Positions 1-12,291 of a stretch of DNA of 64,000 nt are shown in pieces. This DNA is from Cucumis sativus. Lineage: Eukaryota; Streptophyta; Magnoliopsida; Cucurbitales; Cucurbitaceae. The stretch covers positions 23,362,075 through 23,426,074 of the forward strand of contig NC_026658.2 of the NCBI RefSeq assembly GCF_000004075.3. The letters are read 5' to 3'. A program made the translations under genes and the position numbers. The notes below the pieces were generated by a model that saw only the letters and a program-made list of their open reading frames with translations, searched no databases and was not told the DNA's origin. Position 1 is the stretch's first letter. Each line of letters starts with the position of its first letter.

Positions 1-230
1 GGAGAAATTATCATTAGCATCCAAGGCTTTAAATTCAGTTTCAAATTTTGTTTCATGCATTTTGCAAATGAAGCTACACCTCATCAATTGGTCGTTAGTG
101 AAGTTAGACATTAGACTATGGCATGAGTTTTTGTTTGTTGTTCATATTCATGTTCACCAGATGATTGTGCTCTGTAGTGTTCATATAAGAGCTGAAACCA
201 TTAAAAAGAATCTTATTTTGTGGGCATTAG

Positions 231-804
231 AGATCTGGGATGCACTTCGAGCTGCTGCAGAAGCTGATTTGACGCTAGCACAAGCAATTGTGGATAGTGC
301 AGGGATCATTGTACAAAGTGCTGATTTAACCATTTGTTATGATGAAAGAGGTATTTATAATCAACCCCACTACTTTTATTAATCCAAAAAGCACCCCACC
401 ACTCTTTAGAATATCTTCACTCTACCTTGCATACTTCATTCTTGGATCTAGGATCTAATGCTTGGTTTCTGTGGCATTGGGAAAATTGTAATATTGTTAA
501 TATCTTATTCTGATTGGAAAACGCGAAATATTACTATAATTTATTTATTCAGTTAGAATGAAAGTCATGAATATAGATAAGATAAGATATAAGATAGTTC
601 CATTGTCCAAGGAAAAACGAAGTTGTGAGTATTGAGTGTGGCATTAGATGGTTCGATCCAACACTCTTTTTGCATATATTATCAATTGTGATTTAAATTT
701 CCTAATGTTTTTTTTTTTTTTTTATCCTTTCTCACAAATCAATTGCAGGTGCGAAATACGAATTGCCTAAGTATGTTTTGAGCGAGCCAACAAACTTGGT
801 TTGA
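231..804 (+). CDS. Ubiquitin-domain-containing protein (UBTD/DC-UbP type), 3' end only
   Basis: These are the last two exons of a gene that enters from the left edge: exon 231-350 and final exon 749-804. The upstream 1-230 looks like intron ending in an AG. The exons encode EIWDALRAAAEADLTLAQAI, then a stretch ending ADLTICYDERG, then AKYELPKYVLSEPTNLV and a stop. This is the conserved N-terminal domain of UBTD1/UBTD2-like proteins, which in plants forms most of a short protein of about 110-120 residues. The exon join is phase 1 (AGA G|GT GCG) with GT-AG borders. Family members are small cytosolic ubiquitin-system adaptors; plant members have no well-defined role. The start and first exon lie outside the window, so this is partial. 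Family assignment is from recalled sequence similarity. Confidence 0.82.
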
Positions 805-1716
805 AGTAAAATATGAGAGAGATGAGGAAGAGGCTGTGTATCTTTTGTGTTGGAAATTGATTGTAAATCATGTATATTACAATATTACTTCCTTTTCTAA
901 TGTTTCTTTTCAGTCTGTACTTTGAAAGATTTCCCATATTGATCAATTGGGGACTTGCGCTAACTTGCTGTAAGTTCGTTTTGATCCAATGAAAGGAATG
1001 AAATGTCTATTTGGAGTTGTCTCGGTCTTGTCCTATTGAGTTACAGATATTTATTATCGTAAACATTTAATTCCTACACATATATGCAATTTGGTTAAAC
1101 CCAAAGAGAGTTCATCATCCTAATATCAATTAGGTTCTCCATATTATGTTATTCCTCGTTTCACATGTATATTGGTTAAATTTCATAATCTATTGTCATA
1201 TATAAATGGACAAAATTGACTTTGGATTTATTTTTTATAGGTTTTTCAATAGATGTGCCACAGTTATTAAAGAAACTGGCATTGATTAAAACACCATTTT
1301 ACTTGCATAATTTTAAACAAAAGAATGAAAGTATGTTAATGCAAGGATTAAAACACCATTCTAAAACTCAATGATTTGATCTCCCAATTGTTGGATTATA
1401 TAAAAAAAGTATCCTCATCATGTAGATAGTCAATTCAAATGTATGATTCAAATCACGATCAGAACGAAGTATGAAATTCAAGCTGACCAAATTGACTTTA
1501 AGGTTGGCTTACTATTGCAGACAATTTCCTCGTGAGAGACCAACATCAATTCCTAGCTTTGCATTTATCAACCTGTTCTTCCCATTCCAACCGTTTCAAC
1601 AACATATAAAAAAGAATTAAAGAAAGAAAGAAGAAAAAAAGGCGTCAAAAAGTCAAAAGTAGGATATTATAAAGATTACAAAGCTTTTTATTTACAAAGT
1701 TTGCTCCATCGGTTCT
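805..1716. other. Intergenic: 3' UTRs of two convergent genes
   Basis: This AT-rich spacer lies between the UBTD-like gene (+) and POLD3 (-), which converge here. It should hold both 3' UTRs. No ORF of note, repeat array or RNA gene was seen. Confidence 0.6.
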
Positions 1717-4700
1717 TCAAACCCTCTTGAAAAAAGAAAGAATGTTTCCCTGTTTGGGGCCAGCTGCATTTCCAGGTTTTTTGGCACCTGCTTTCACTGC
1801 TGGATTTGCACCACCATTGCCCAATGCCGGTGACTTCTTAGCCGCAGGAGGCCTGGATTTCCATACACAAAAACTTAAATCTTATTGAATGATGAGTTAA
1901 GAAAAGCTAATACAGAATACTTTAGGGACTAGAACAGATCACAGTAATCACGTTTTTGTGTGTGTGTTTGTTATTTAACTAAGAGTTTTAATCATGATAT
2001 GGTTGGTGGCAGTTACAAGGCCTAGGAAATACAAGGCTTCTCAATTTGCACATCGGTTCTGTTTTATAAGTATGAAGGCTGTGTATATCAAATCCGCAAA
2101 ACGGGATATGGTGGATAGTATAATGAATGGAAGAAAAGCAGTTGATAACTTATATCGAAAGATATAATATTAGAAGTAACCTGTTCGTAGTAGTCTCTAC
2201 TGCTTTTTGATCAGATATCTTTGCTGAAGAGACATCATCCTTCTTTTGTTTCTGCTCTTCACCCTCCCAAACCACCTCATTTACTAGTAAAATTAAAAAT
2301 GGAATTGGTTAACTCACAACGCAAACATATTAAAGAGATGGATTAATTTTACTACAGTATCATGGATGAACCAAAAGAAACCTCTTTTAAAGTTATCAAG
2401 TTCTGTTGGCTAAAATTTCTAATTGCACGCGCAAATAGTAGGTAAAAACCAAAACCTAAATGCATAAAAAAAACATTTCTTATTCCCAACATGCAAATAA
2501 TACTTTCTATTGCTTCTTCAAATGCAACATTTCAGCATGTAAAAATGGAAACTATCTACCCTTCCAAAAAAATAGAAAAAACAAACAAACAAACATCAAA
2601 CCGTTAGCTGGCCATGTATAACTAAAAAATTATATCTCCATTTTCCAGGTGAACGAAGCAAGTTCGAAAATAGCCAGTAGAATCAATTAGGTTAAAATAA
2701 TATTTAGGTACACCCAACATATCTTTAAAATATTTGAAGTTTCGACTCACGAAATAATAATTTTCAGTAGAAAAGGTGTCGTACGAATAATGTTTGGCAA
2801 ATTTTTAGGTAAAAGGCTTAGGGGACTAAATATTCTTAGCAAAATTTAAACATAGATAAACTTTGGGGACTAATTTTGAGGTGGACAGAAAGTTCAAGGG
2901 TCAAATTTGGACATTTAGAAATAGAGGAGACGCAAAATGATATTTTAGCCAAATAGATTTCATCAAACCAAGAAATGTAAAGAAGACAGCTTAATGTGAA
3001 ACAGGTTGTGAAGGTATACCTTCTCTCCCACGATCATCAATTCTTGTCCTCAATACTTTTCTCCTCTTGGGTGAAGCCGGAGTAGCATCGACCGGATTTT
3101 CTACCTTAATAGAGTCATTTTCATGGGCACAAACTTCATTTTTCTCAGTGGAGCAATTATGTTGTTTTTCTTCTACTAAAGATTGCTCTAGTTCACTTGT
3201 CTTTTCCTCCTTGATTTTCAGCTTTCCATTTAGTTGTTCGTCATTGTTCAAATGAGCTTTCCCTTTAGGCAGTTCTGTGTGTTGCTTCAGATCTAGACAT
3301 GATTGATCCTTTGGGTTTTCAGGTGATGCCAAACTGACTGCATCTTCAAATTCTTCATCATCTGAGAAATCAAAAACAACCCTCCTTTTTCTTCCGCTTT
3401 CATTCGAACTTCTTTTGATATTTACATCTTGCTCATCGTCATCACTGTTTTCAATCTGGAGTGCTTCATGAGCGCAAATTTGTGCCTCTGCACTAGATAC
3501 TGCAACAGAAACCCAAGGTTAGAAAGGAAAGGTCAGTACTGTATACAGAGCTTACTTCCAGTTCCAATCTTTTCTGTCAATGCATTAAGAATGTCATTCT
3601 AAATTAACATATTTCATAATCAGTCCTCAAGAAATTTGAATGAAATCAACCAGGAGGCATAACCAACCAGTAGGATTTGCTGCAGTAGCACGATTTGCAT
3701 CTGCATGATCGTCACCAAGCTTAGACTTGGTAGGGACACGTCCCCATAAATTTGCTAATGAGCTTCCAGTACTGGAACAGGTTTTATCACCTTGACCTTT
3801 CTTCTTATTAGTAGGTAAGGAAGCAACTTTTTCTTTTACTGCAATAGGCTTGGAGGCTTGATGGTCTGTACGGTTGCCTTCACTTTTGACTTCTTTGACA
3901 ACAGTGGAACTTTGTAGGCCAACATTAGGACTAACTTTTGGCATTTCACTTTTTTGAGGTTGTAGAACAGTAGTATTTTGATAACTTGTCATCTTTTTGC
4001 TCGATTCTAAATCTACTGCACTTTTTGGCTGAGAAGCTGCAACGCTTGCAGGTATCTCATCAACATTGCGCTTGACGTAGGAATTGGAAATCCCACAGAA
4101 CCTAAAATAGAACCACAGGAAAAGAAGCAAATGAGTTCCCAATGCTATTGCACTGGAGAAAATAAAAAGCCAAACAAGAATCTGGCAAATGAACTAGTAT
4201 TAATTGAATAGTAGCACAAATCATAGCTGCAAAGAGAGAAAGAAAAAAACATTAGTATTACGTCATGAGAAAGTGTATTGCTACATCTTGTACTAAGTTC
4301 AATACTATGGATTTCGTCAGGAGGTTTATGTGAGCTGCTGTGTAGTCTCTACTCTATAAGGATCCAGATCATTCAATCTCTACTGAGAAAAATAAATTCT
4401 GCCCTTGCAAACTCATACCCATCACGAAGAAATGCTTACAATAAAAACACAAAACAAAATGATAATAAACCATCCAAGTGCAAAATTTAACTGGCCAAAT
4501 GCACAAAACCTGTTATCTCGCAAACAGTTGTCAGCAGTGAAGGGCTGCTTGAAGAGCTCTTCTGCCTGAACAAATTCAGCATTCCAAAGTGCAGCTGGAT
4601 CCTTTGGAATGGAAGCTTGAACACTATAAACTTGAATAGAGCAGGTGCCATCAAAATCTTGCTTTGCTTCTGGTCAAAAGTTAAAAGAAAAAATAGAAGC

Positions 4701-5949
4701 CGCTAAGTCTCTTGAGTACAGTTATTATTCATTGAATAACAAGATGGAGATATGAGTTCTCAAGAATGGTATGATAAACACTACACCGAGTATTATCCAA
4801 ATTCTTTTATCAATAAAACAGAGAAACATCATGGCATGTGGAAAAACAAGAATCAAATTAGAAGCTAACCAGGAAGTTTTGAGCCAGAAACCAGCCTAAT
4901 ATGGTAACTTGGAGGATCCTTCTTCAACCATCCGGATAAGGCATAGACCACTTGTAATCCACTTTCATGTTTTTCAACAAATTCTTGAAGCAACCTACAT
5001 AACAACTTTACATTAAAAACATTGAACGGCGACCAACTAGTCATGAGCAATTTTTCTATGTCAACTTGCCATGTTCCTAACCTCTTGGCAGTATCTGAAG
5101 ATATCAAATAACTTCGACTCAGCCACTTGTAGGAAACCTGAAAAATGTTGAACAAAATTAGCAGGTGTTGGATTGCTAAAATTTAAATCTATTACTGATT
5201 CTAAATTACAATTTTTGAAAATGGAAGCCAAAGAAAAGTACATAAAAACAAGGGAAATGAACAATGATCAAATAAAACTGATGCAAAACTCCTTAGTTAG
5301 CTTTGGCCTAGTCATTCCTTGGAAGCAAAACCTGAATAGATCATTTGACCCTGAATAACTTGGCATCTTTAAATATTTACGTTATAGATGGTTGTGAGAA
5401 GGACGAACGAGGCAGCCACTCATGCAGACTGATTGAAACCATAAAATAAATAAATAAATAAAACCCAAAAAAATCTTCCTTTTCCCCAAGTACGATCGTC
5501 AGTACCCAAAAACATACAATACAGAAAATTCAGCTAAGATAACTAACAACATTTTCGGTGATAAGCCTCCACCTACAAACAATAACAAAGGGCAACATCT
5601 GACAATGAGAGAACAAATTACAGTTTTCTTAAAAACACTACACGAGAGACATAAACTAATTTTCCAGAGAAACATAAGTCGTTCAAAACTATAAACAACT
5701 CGGCAGCAAAACTAGGGCTAAAGCGCCACTAACCCATTCCCGATAAGTACCTCAATCGACTTTAACTAAACATTTCTAAGAAAGTAATTCACAAAATTAG
5801 AGTAATAGAGGGGCTCTAGATTGAAACATGATACAAAATAGTGACGAATGAGGAAAACAGAAATGGAAGGAGGTGGTTACCACTTGAAGCTTATCGGCGA
5901 CGAGGGATTCAATGTCTTGGAGAATACCTAGGGTTTCGATTTCAGCCAT
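1717..5949 (-). CDS. POLD3: DNA polymerase delta subunit 3 (p66/POLD3-like)
   Basis: Eight exons on the minus strand: 5949-5881, 5137-5082, 4994-4870, 4669-4510, 4101-3668, 3499-3020, 2283-2181 and 1852-1717. All borders are GT-AG and the lengths sum to 1563 nt, giving 520 residues. The start MAEIETLGILQDIESLVADK matches the usual N-terminus of plant POLD3. The first ~130 residues (with SYKWLSRSYLISSDTAKRLL and the LQVVYALSGW strand) form the winged-helix region that binds the POLD2 subunit. The middle is low-complexity, charged and Lys/Ser-rich, with a basic KRRK segment. The C-terminus ends QGNILSFFKRV, a canonical PIP box (Q510, I513, F516, F517) for binding PCNA. The protein acts in the nucleus as the third subunit of the replicative polymerase delta. 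Human POLD3 is 466 residues, so the length fits. Nothing looks broken. Confidence 0.93.
2690..2951. mobile_element. MITE-like insertion in a POLD3 intron
   Basis: About 260 bp lie between imperfect inverted ends: GGTTAAAATAATATTTAGG on the left and the complement of AAATGATATTTTAGCC on the right. The inside repeats the phrase 'ggggactaa' and resembles the common plant repeat starting GGCTAAAATATCATTTTG. No coding capacity. No clear target duplication was found, so the borders are approximate. Confidence 0.5.
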
Positions 5950-6929
5950 TTGTGTTGAGATCGGAAGACGACGGAGAACAAAGGGGGAAGATGAAGCGCG
6001 AGATAGAGCGAGGAATATCAACGATTTTCCCTCCTCGGCTGCTCACTCTTTCCCGCCATTTCCAATACATTTATATGAAAGAATAAAACAAATTCCTCAA
6101 CTCTTTTTCTCCCAATTTCAATTTTCTTTTCCTTAGAAAGTTAGATAAGTTCTCTTGGATCACAAAATCAAACTTCTAATTCTAATTCATATATTTATTG
6201 ACTAAAAAAACTATAGTTTTCTCGTTCAATTCAACTCATTAACCAATCTCCTTCGACAGTAGTATCTACTTTTCTTTAGATTTCAAAACGTCTAATGTCA
6301 ATTTGGTCCTTAAATTACTATAAGTTACGATTTCATTCGTAATTAACTAATGGTCTTTCTTTTCTGTTAATTTAAAAAAAAGATTATAAGATAGCTTATT
6401 AAAAATGTTTTACCAATAAAAAGTAACTAGTAGAAAATCAAATACTAAAGACTAGCAAAAATAAAACTTTGAATCCTATGGTTATCTAAAGATTAAACTC
6501 AAATCACACCGACAAAATGTAACAGTTTGAAACAAGTATACCAAATAAAAACCAAATTCAAAATTTAAAGTACCTCGATACCAACAAAACTAAAAAACCA
6601 ACACAATTTATTTATTTATTTTTATTAATTGCTTTAATTTTCCTTTTAATTTTAGAAAATAAGCTAACTATTAAACTATTTTCAAATTGACATAAAAGAA
6701 GCTTAAATAAAAGACGACTAGCACATTTGTATTATTAATGCTATTTGAGCCAGTCTCAACAATTATTCAAAGAGTAGAAACTAAGATGGTGGGATACATT
6801 CTAGAAGTTACATATGGTCAATTTTCTAATTTTCTCTCCATCGAAAATAATGACTTATTAGTGTAATAGTACAACAATTCAATTCCACGAGATGGCAGTT
6901 GTGTATTGGATCATGTAACCAAAGATTTT
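5950..6929. other. Intergenic: POLD3 upstream region and GGH1 3' flank
   Basis: AT-rich DNA between two minus-strand genes. The part just above 5949 is purine-rich on the minus strand and is the likely POLD3 5' UTR and promoter. The part next to 6930 holds the GGH1 3' UTR. No repeat family or RNA gene was recognised. Confidence 0.5.
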
Positions 6930-9900
6930 CTATGCGAATATGTAAACTTCATCAAATCCCTTCCTACATTTTGCACATTAAGACGAAAAAAAGAGAAAGT
7001 TAGTAATCAAGTGATTAAAGGAAATAATAACATTAAGGTAAGATCTTATGAATAATTTGGAGTTACCCAGCCTTGCCGCCAAAAGTTGGGCTATAGTTGT
7101 AGATGAGATTTTCAATGACCTTTTGTGCAGGTGGTTTGTTCAATGATTTCCTGGCCTCACTATAGACACAAACATTGAAGCACTTAAAAGCAAGCTCAAG
7201 AAGCAATAACCCGCAATCCCGATTAAATTAGTAGATAAAACACCGATTATAATTACAGAGATTGATGGTCTGACTTCCTATACCACAATTGTTGAACTAA
7301 AAATCTCCACACGTAACAATCTACACTATGATTCTAATTACATGCTCATGCAAAATGGCAAAAAGACAAAAGTTTCAATCGATAGGAGAAACAAAAATTA
7401 ATCTCGAAGATGAAGACAAAATACAGCCTAAAGGTCAGGGACCAAATACTCCACAAAAATGGAACATAAAATATTTAGGTCCAATTTGGTAACGGTTTTG
7501 TTTTTTAAAATTAGGCCTATTTTCTCTCCATATCTTACAATAATTTTGTATCATTTTTAAATACAATGGTTGAATTCTTAGTTAAATTTTAAAAACAAAA
7601 CAAAATTTTGAAAGCTACACTTTTTTGTTATCAAATTTTGACATTGTTTTTTAAACTATTTCGTAGAGAAAAGATAGGGTTTATAGATTTAATTTCCAAA
7701 AACAAAAATGGTTACAGCAAACAAAATTTAGATATATGCTCTAACCTGACTAAGTAGTTGGCAACATGTTGTGTCACTTCAACCGCATGCTCTGTGTGCG
7801 GAATCACGGAGTAGCCCCACTCAAATGCGTTTTTCTGCAATGCAAGTATGTAATTTCAGGCGCTTGATTGATTTATACATCAACAAAGATCAAATGACAA
7901 GGTTATCAAACGCCAATGCATGTAGATTTCGCTATGGAAAGGCAGGGGATCCTACAAGTTTTTGTTATCACCTGTGCACAAGGTGGAGATTTTTTAATTT
8001 AATGTATCGATGAAAAGGCTAAATTACTTCTTTTGTTGAGGGGGAGAGTATTCCATTCATGTGGCAACTGGATGTTTAGCAATGATCCCTGTCTAGTCCA
8101 CCTTGCCACACACCTCATGATTAATCACTTGCGCAACTACTTATAATATCTTTAAAGAGTTTTCTTCCATGGTTCCAGAGCCCTCAGTGTTGAATTTGAT
8201 TACAATACAATCAAGTATATAATATACAAAATAAGCTACAGAAAGTTCCAATACTAGATGAAAGGAATAAAGTGAATAATAACCTCTGGATGCCATTGAA
8301 ATGCAGTCACAGGATAATGCCAAGCTTGTACAGAGGAGACATAGACCTGTAATAACCATAAACATAGCTGTAGGTTCAACTAAAATGTAGAGGTAGAGGA
8401 GCAATTGAGAGAAACTTTACAGAACGTCAATACCTTATTGTCTTTGTCACTACTAGTTGTCAATATCTGAAAAAATTTGGTCAATTCTTCATTTTGTGCA
8501 AATGTCTCTGGCGAGATACCAAACTGTAAGGAAAACAAGACCAATATTGGTACACTGATCTACAATCTGAGTAACAAAGGCCAAATCTGAAGTCCTTAAA
8601 CCCTACATTGCAATATGGTTCGTGAATACAAATTGCAGTTGAGCATGTATGCTTACAGAAACATAAAACTTGCCTTGGATATCAGAGTGAAATCTTAGAA
8701 AGTTGAGATGAACAAGACAAAGAAAACATTTTTCGGATGAAGAATTAAGCTGGATTCAAATTATTAATTCTTCTAAGGGACCGTGTTATTTAAATTTGAA
8801 TCTAAACATTCACGATACGCAAAATTATTAACAATAGCAATAGGATTAACCTAAACCCTTGCAAGATTAACCAATTCGAAAATCTGAAATCTCAACTAGC
8901 GTCAAAAGAAGCCAAATTCCATGCAGAAGCAAATTGATTTAGATATTGACAATTCATGTTGATTCAAATGGAAAATTAAACCAGAAATCCCCTAAAACAT
9001 GAATACACATTTCCCAGTACATCTATAAATTGAAGAAAATAAATAGTTCTTTTCAAATTTAAAATCATGAACAATTGAGTGATGTGTAAAAAGAAAGACC
9101 CAACATGAAAATAGCTTAGAGAATGAGACATTTGTACTACTCGCAGGAAGTGTAGGCCCAAACCCCTCCCACAATGTAATAATCTAAAAGATAAATAATG
9201 TTAAAGTTCCATGGCATGCATAAATTTATGCAGAGAAACTATTCATCTACCATCAATCAAACCAAAAAGAACTTACATAATGGTTTTGGAAAACAATACA
9301 ATCTGTACTCAATTTCTCCAGTAAATAATGTGGAAATCTACAGATAAGATCACAAATTGTAAGCCTCAGGATAAGCAACCAGTAAATAATGTGGAAATCT
9401 ACAGATAATATCAGAAATTGTAAGCCTCAGGATAAGCAACTAAACAGCCTTATAATAAATAGTAGTACTGATTATACAACTTCCTAAAAGAAAAATATTT
9501 ACTGTCTAACAAAAACCTGATTTAAATTGATGGGTCTCAGAAAAGTTGGCAGTTGAGACAAACATTTAATAAACCCATAAATACATTTACAAAACATTGG
9601 ATGCTGTTGGCAAATATGCAGGCATGATAAATGAATATTTAGGATAAAACCTTAACATTTAGCAATAATCAGTATTCTAAATGGTTATGGAAAACATTTT
9701 AGAGAAGGTATAAACAATCTGTTAATTTCTGAACTCCCAAGTGCGTGTTACAGAACCCTCCTTCCCAAGGATAAAATATTTCATAACAATAACACAACCT
9801 GCAAAGAATATTGCATACTGGTAAAGTAACATTGGCTGAGTAGGTGAGCATCGCTACCATGCCTTGTCTACATTATAGATTTAAACTACGACTCACCGAC

Positions 9901-12291
9901 TCCAACTTTGAGATACATTTGGCGATGTAAGTATGAAAGATGTGCAACTCTAAGCAGGCAAGCAAACCTTGAAGAAAATAATACATGACCAACAAACTGA
10001 ACAGTTCAAATGCTATCTAGTTTCCAGATGGTAGCTGCCTTACAACTGTACAATTGGTGAGGGAATGTACCTTGTATCTTGTCAGACTCAAAAGATTTGA
10101 AAATTTCTCTAATTGGAAGAAACAACCACGAATGGTGATACATACCTTTGGAAGACTGTTCCTTGAATATTTACATTGTCCACAAATTGAAGTGTGGATG
10201 CCATATACGATGCATTAAATGGTTCAAGAATGTTCCTATTCTGTAAATTAACAAGATACGAACTTTAGGTGCAAAATATTTACTCAATTTTAATGGTAAC
10301 TAAAAGCAATTTTGGTTGAAAATGATTTTATTCTCCACCAAACAACTAAGGGATCCAAAAGAAGGATTGCAGAATCCTTCAGTCATTGACAGGAAATGCA
10401 AAGAGGGGAAACACTATTCTGTCCCTATGTCCCATCCATCATTTAGTTCTCGAGATCATTTGTATTTTCTTTTTTAATTAGAGTTGCATCCATGAAACAC
10501 TCCTCTTGCAGGAAGTCGAGCTAATCGAAACTGTGCATGACATAGGAACTACTGTACTAAATATGGTAGAATTTAAAAATAATCAATTTTTACCAATAAA
10601 GCAGTGGATGCATATAACAAATGGTCAAAGAAATATTGTAATTGCTTAAATACATGAGGATAGTTTTTGCCCCGTCAGTGATCACTACCACAAAATTTGA
10701 AGAGATGAATGGATAACCTTGCTGATGATCATGCTTAAGATTTCAAAACCCAAGCAAACGCCATATAAAGGGAAACGATCTCCAGCATCATTCCTCTCCA
10801 AAATTTTCTACAAAAACAGAACAATAAGTTATCAAAACAATTTTCAACTTCGGCTCAAAGCAGTGCATCATTAGTAGTATAGTTGTCCTAGGAGTAAATC
10901 ACTTCCGAAACACTAGATTCCCAGATTAAAGATGTCTGCACCAGAGCTTGAATTTTTTACTTTGGACTTTGCATAATTAATTATCATTAGGAAAAAAGGG
11001 CTTCAATAATTAAAAGGTTAAATTATAAGAAGTACCACAAACTTTTTCCTTTGTTTCAAAAAAGATCCATATACTTCCTAAGGTTGCAATATTACTCTTG
11101 ACCTTCCACCATAAACATTAAAACTACCTTTGATATATAAATCTTTTAGAACTATGAATGGAAATTGTGATCTAAAATTGTGTTATCGTGACTTACATCG
11201 AAAATTTGGATGGTCACGCATTTTCAGGTTGCCACCATCCCGTTCCAAACCCCATTTTATGTCTAAGATTCTAAATGATTTTACTCCATCTTAGTTTATA
11301 AAGTTAATGGAAGTTCAACAGTAATATTGACTTTCAAAAGTATAGGTGTACCTTTGGAACAAGGGTATTTTGCATAATTTAGCCTAATCAAAATTAAAAG
11401 TCTAACATAAGCGCACTCACTCGGATAGCGAACAGGGCATATAGTTGATTCATGCCTAGTTTCCATGGGCTGATTATTAGTCATAAAACTCAGAGCAATT
11501 AAGATATAAGTAATTATACTTTTAGATAGAAGGCTTGAATCAATACTCCTACTATTATCCTGCTATCTTAAAAAGGAAACTTATGTTCATCCGAGATACT
11601 GATTATGTTGTGATATGCAAGAGCTTTTAATGGAAAAACGCTATTAACAGTATAATTATCTTTGAGGACGGGAAAACCTCAAAAATCTTCTGAGCAACGG
11701 AATAGTATAGACCCTCTTTAGCCCATCCTCCTGTGAAGAGCACTCCATTCACCAAACTAAGCTTCTGCAACAATTCCATAAGTACTTTAATTAAGCTCGA
11801 TCATCCATCCCCTATAAAAAATCGAAAAAACAAAAGTTACAAAGTTCTTAACCCTTTTTCAATACCTCGAAAATAACCTCAAGCGGCTCGGTATATATAA
11901 GCGGAATAACTCTTGCTCCAGCCGATTCGACAAACTTGACATACGAAGCAGCTATATAAGACGCATTCGTCGCGTTGCTTAATCTGCCGGAAGCACCATC
12001 GCCAGGGTGGCTAAGGATTCCGATCACCGGCCGGTAATTCAACCTCGGATCCATTGCTGTACAAGAAGGCGACGAGTCAAGGACAGATTGAGACGGGAGG
12101 AGGATGTTGGGGTAGGGATGAACTGCGCGAACGAGGCTAAATTCGAGTGATATTATGAATAGGAAGAAAAGCCATGTGTATTTGAAGAGGGAAACAGAAG
12201 ACGGAGAAAAAGGGGAAGGAGAAGAGAAGTGGAAGCGGCGGTTGGGGTGTTCAGAAATGGTGGGCTTGAAGCCAACCACTTTTTTGAACAT
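6930..12291 (-). CDS. GGH1: Gamma-glutamyl hydrolase, copy 1 (catalytic residues present)
   Basis: Ten exons on the minus strand: 12291-11866, 11764-11678, 10807-10718, 10240-10146, 9337-9277, 8523-8434, 8346-8284, 7834-7746, 7159-7067 and 6963-6930. All are GT-AG and total 1128 nt, giving 375 residues. A hydrophobic segment near residues 37-55 looks like a signal anchor or signal peptide after an unusually long N-terminus. Then come NYRPVIGILSHPGDGASGR, YVKFVESAGARVIPLIY, LYGVCLGFE with nucleophile Cys189, QNHYFGISPETF, and FQWHPE with His302. The enzyme (class I glutamine-amidotransferase fold) trims glutamate tails from folyl- and antifolyl-polyglutamates in the plant vacuole. It is the first of three tandem minus-strand copies and the only one with both catalytic residues. 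A 61-bp tandem duplication covers one acceptor (see 9319-9440). The next Met in the frame is too far downstream to serve, so the first ATG was used. Confidence 0.92.
7485..7725. mobile_element. MITE-like insertion in a GGH1 intron
   Basis: About 240 bp with inverted ends: TTTGGTAACGGTTTTGTTTT on the left, and on the right the complement of a stretch containing AAAAACAAAAATGGTTACAG. It is the same broad TTTGGTAAC family as the element in the GGH2 intron (19803-20067). Non-coding; borders are approximate. Confidence 0.5.
9319..9440. repeat. 61-bp tandem duplication across the GGH1 exon 5 acceptor
   Basis: Two almost identical 61-bp copies (9319-9379 and 9380-9440) start CAGTAAATAATGTGGAAATC and end GGATAAGCAAC; I see only a few differences. 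Each copy contains the first bases of exon 5 plus its AG acceptor, so the transcript has two equivalent acceptors (exon start 9337 or 9398). Only the one at 9337 keeps the GGH reading frame. Confidence 0.9.

Noticed and set aside
4278-5358. Small plus-strand ORFs inside POLD3 introns
   Set aside because: They overlap introns and exons of a well-supported minus-strand gene and show no recognisable protein.
7771-8404. Short ORFs around GGH1 exons 7 and 8
   Set aside because: Either antisense or read-through of exons into introns; the ten-exon model explains the coding signal.
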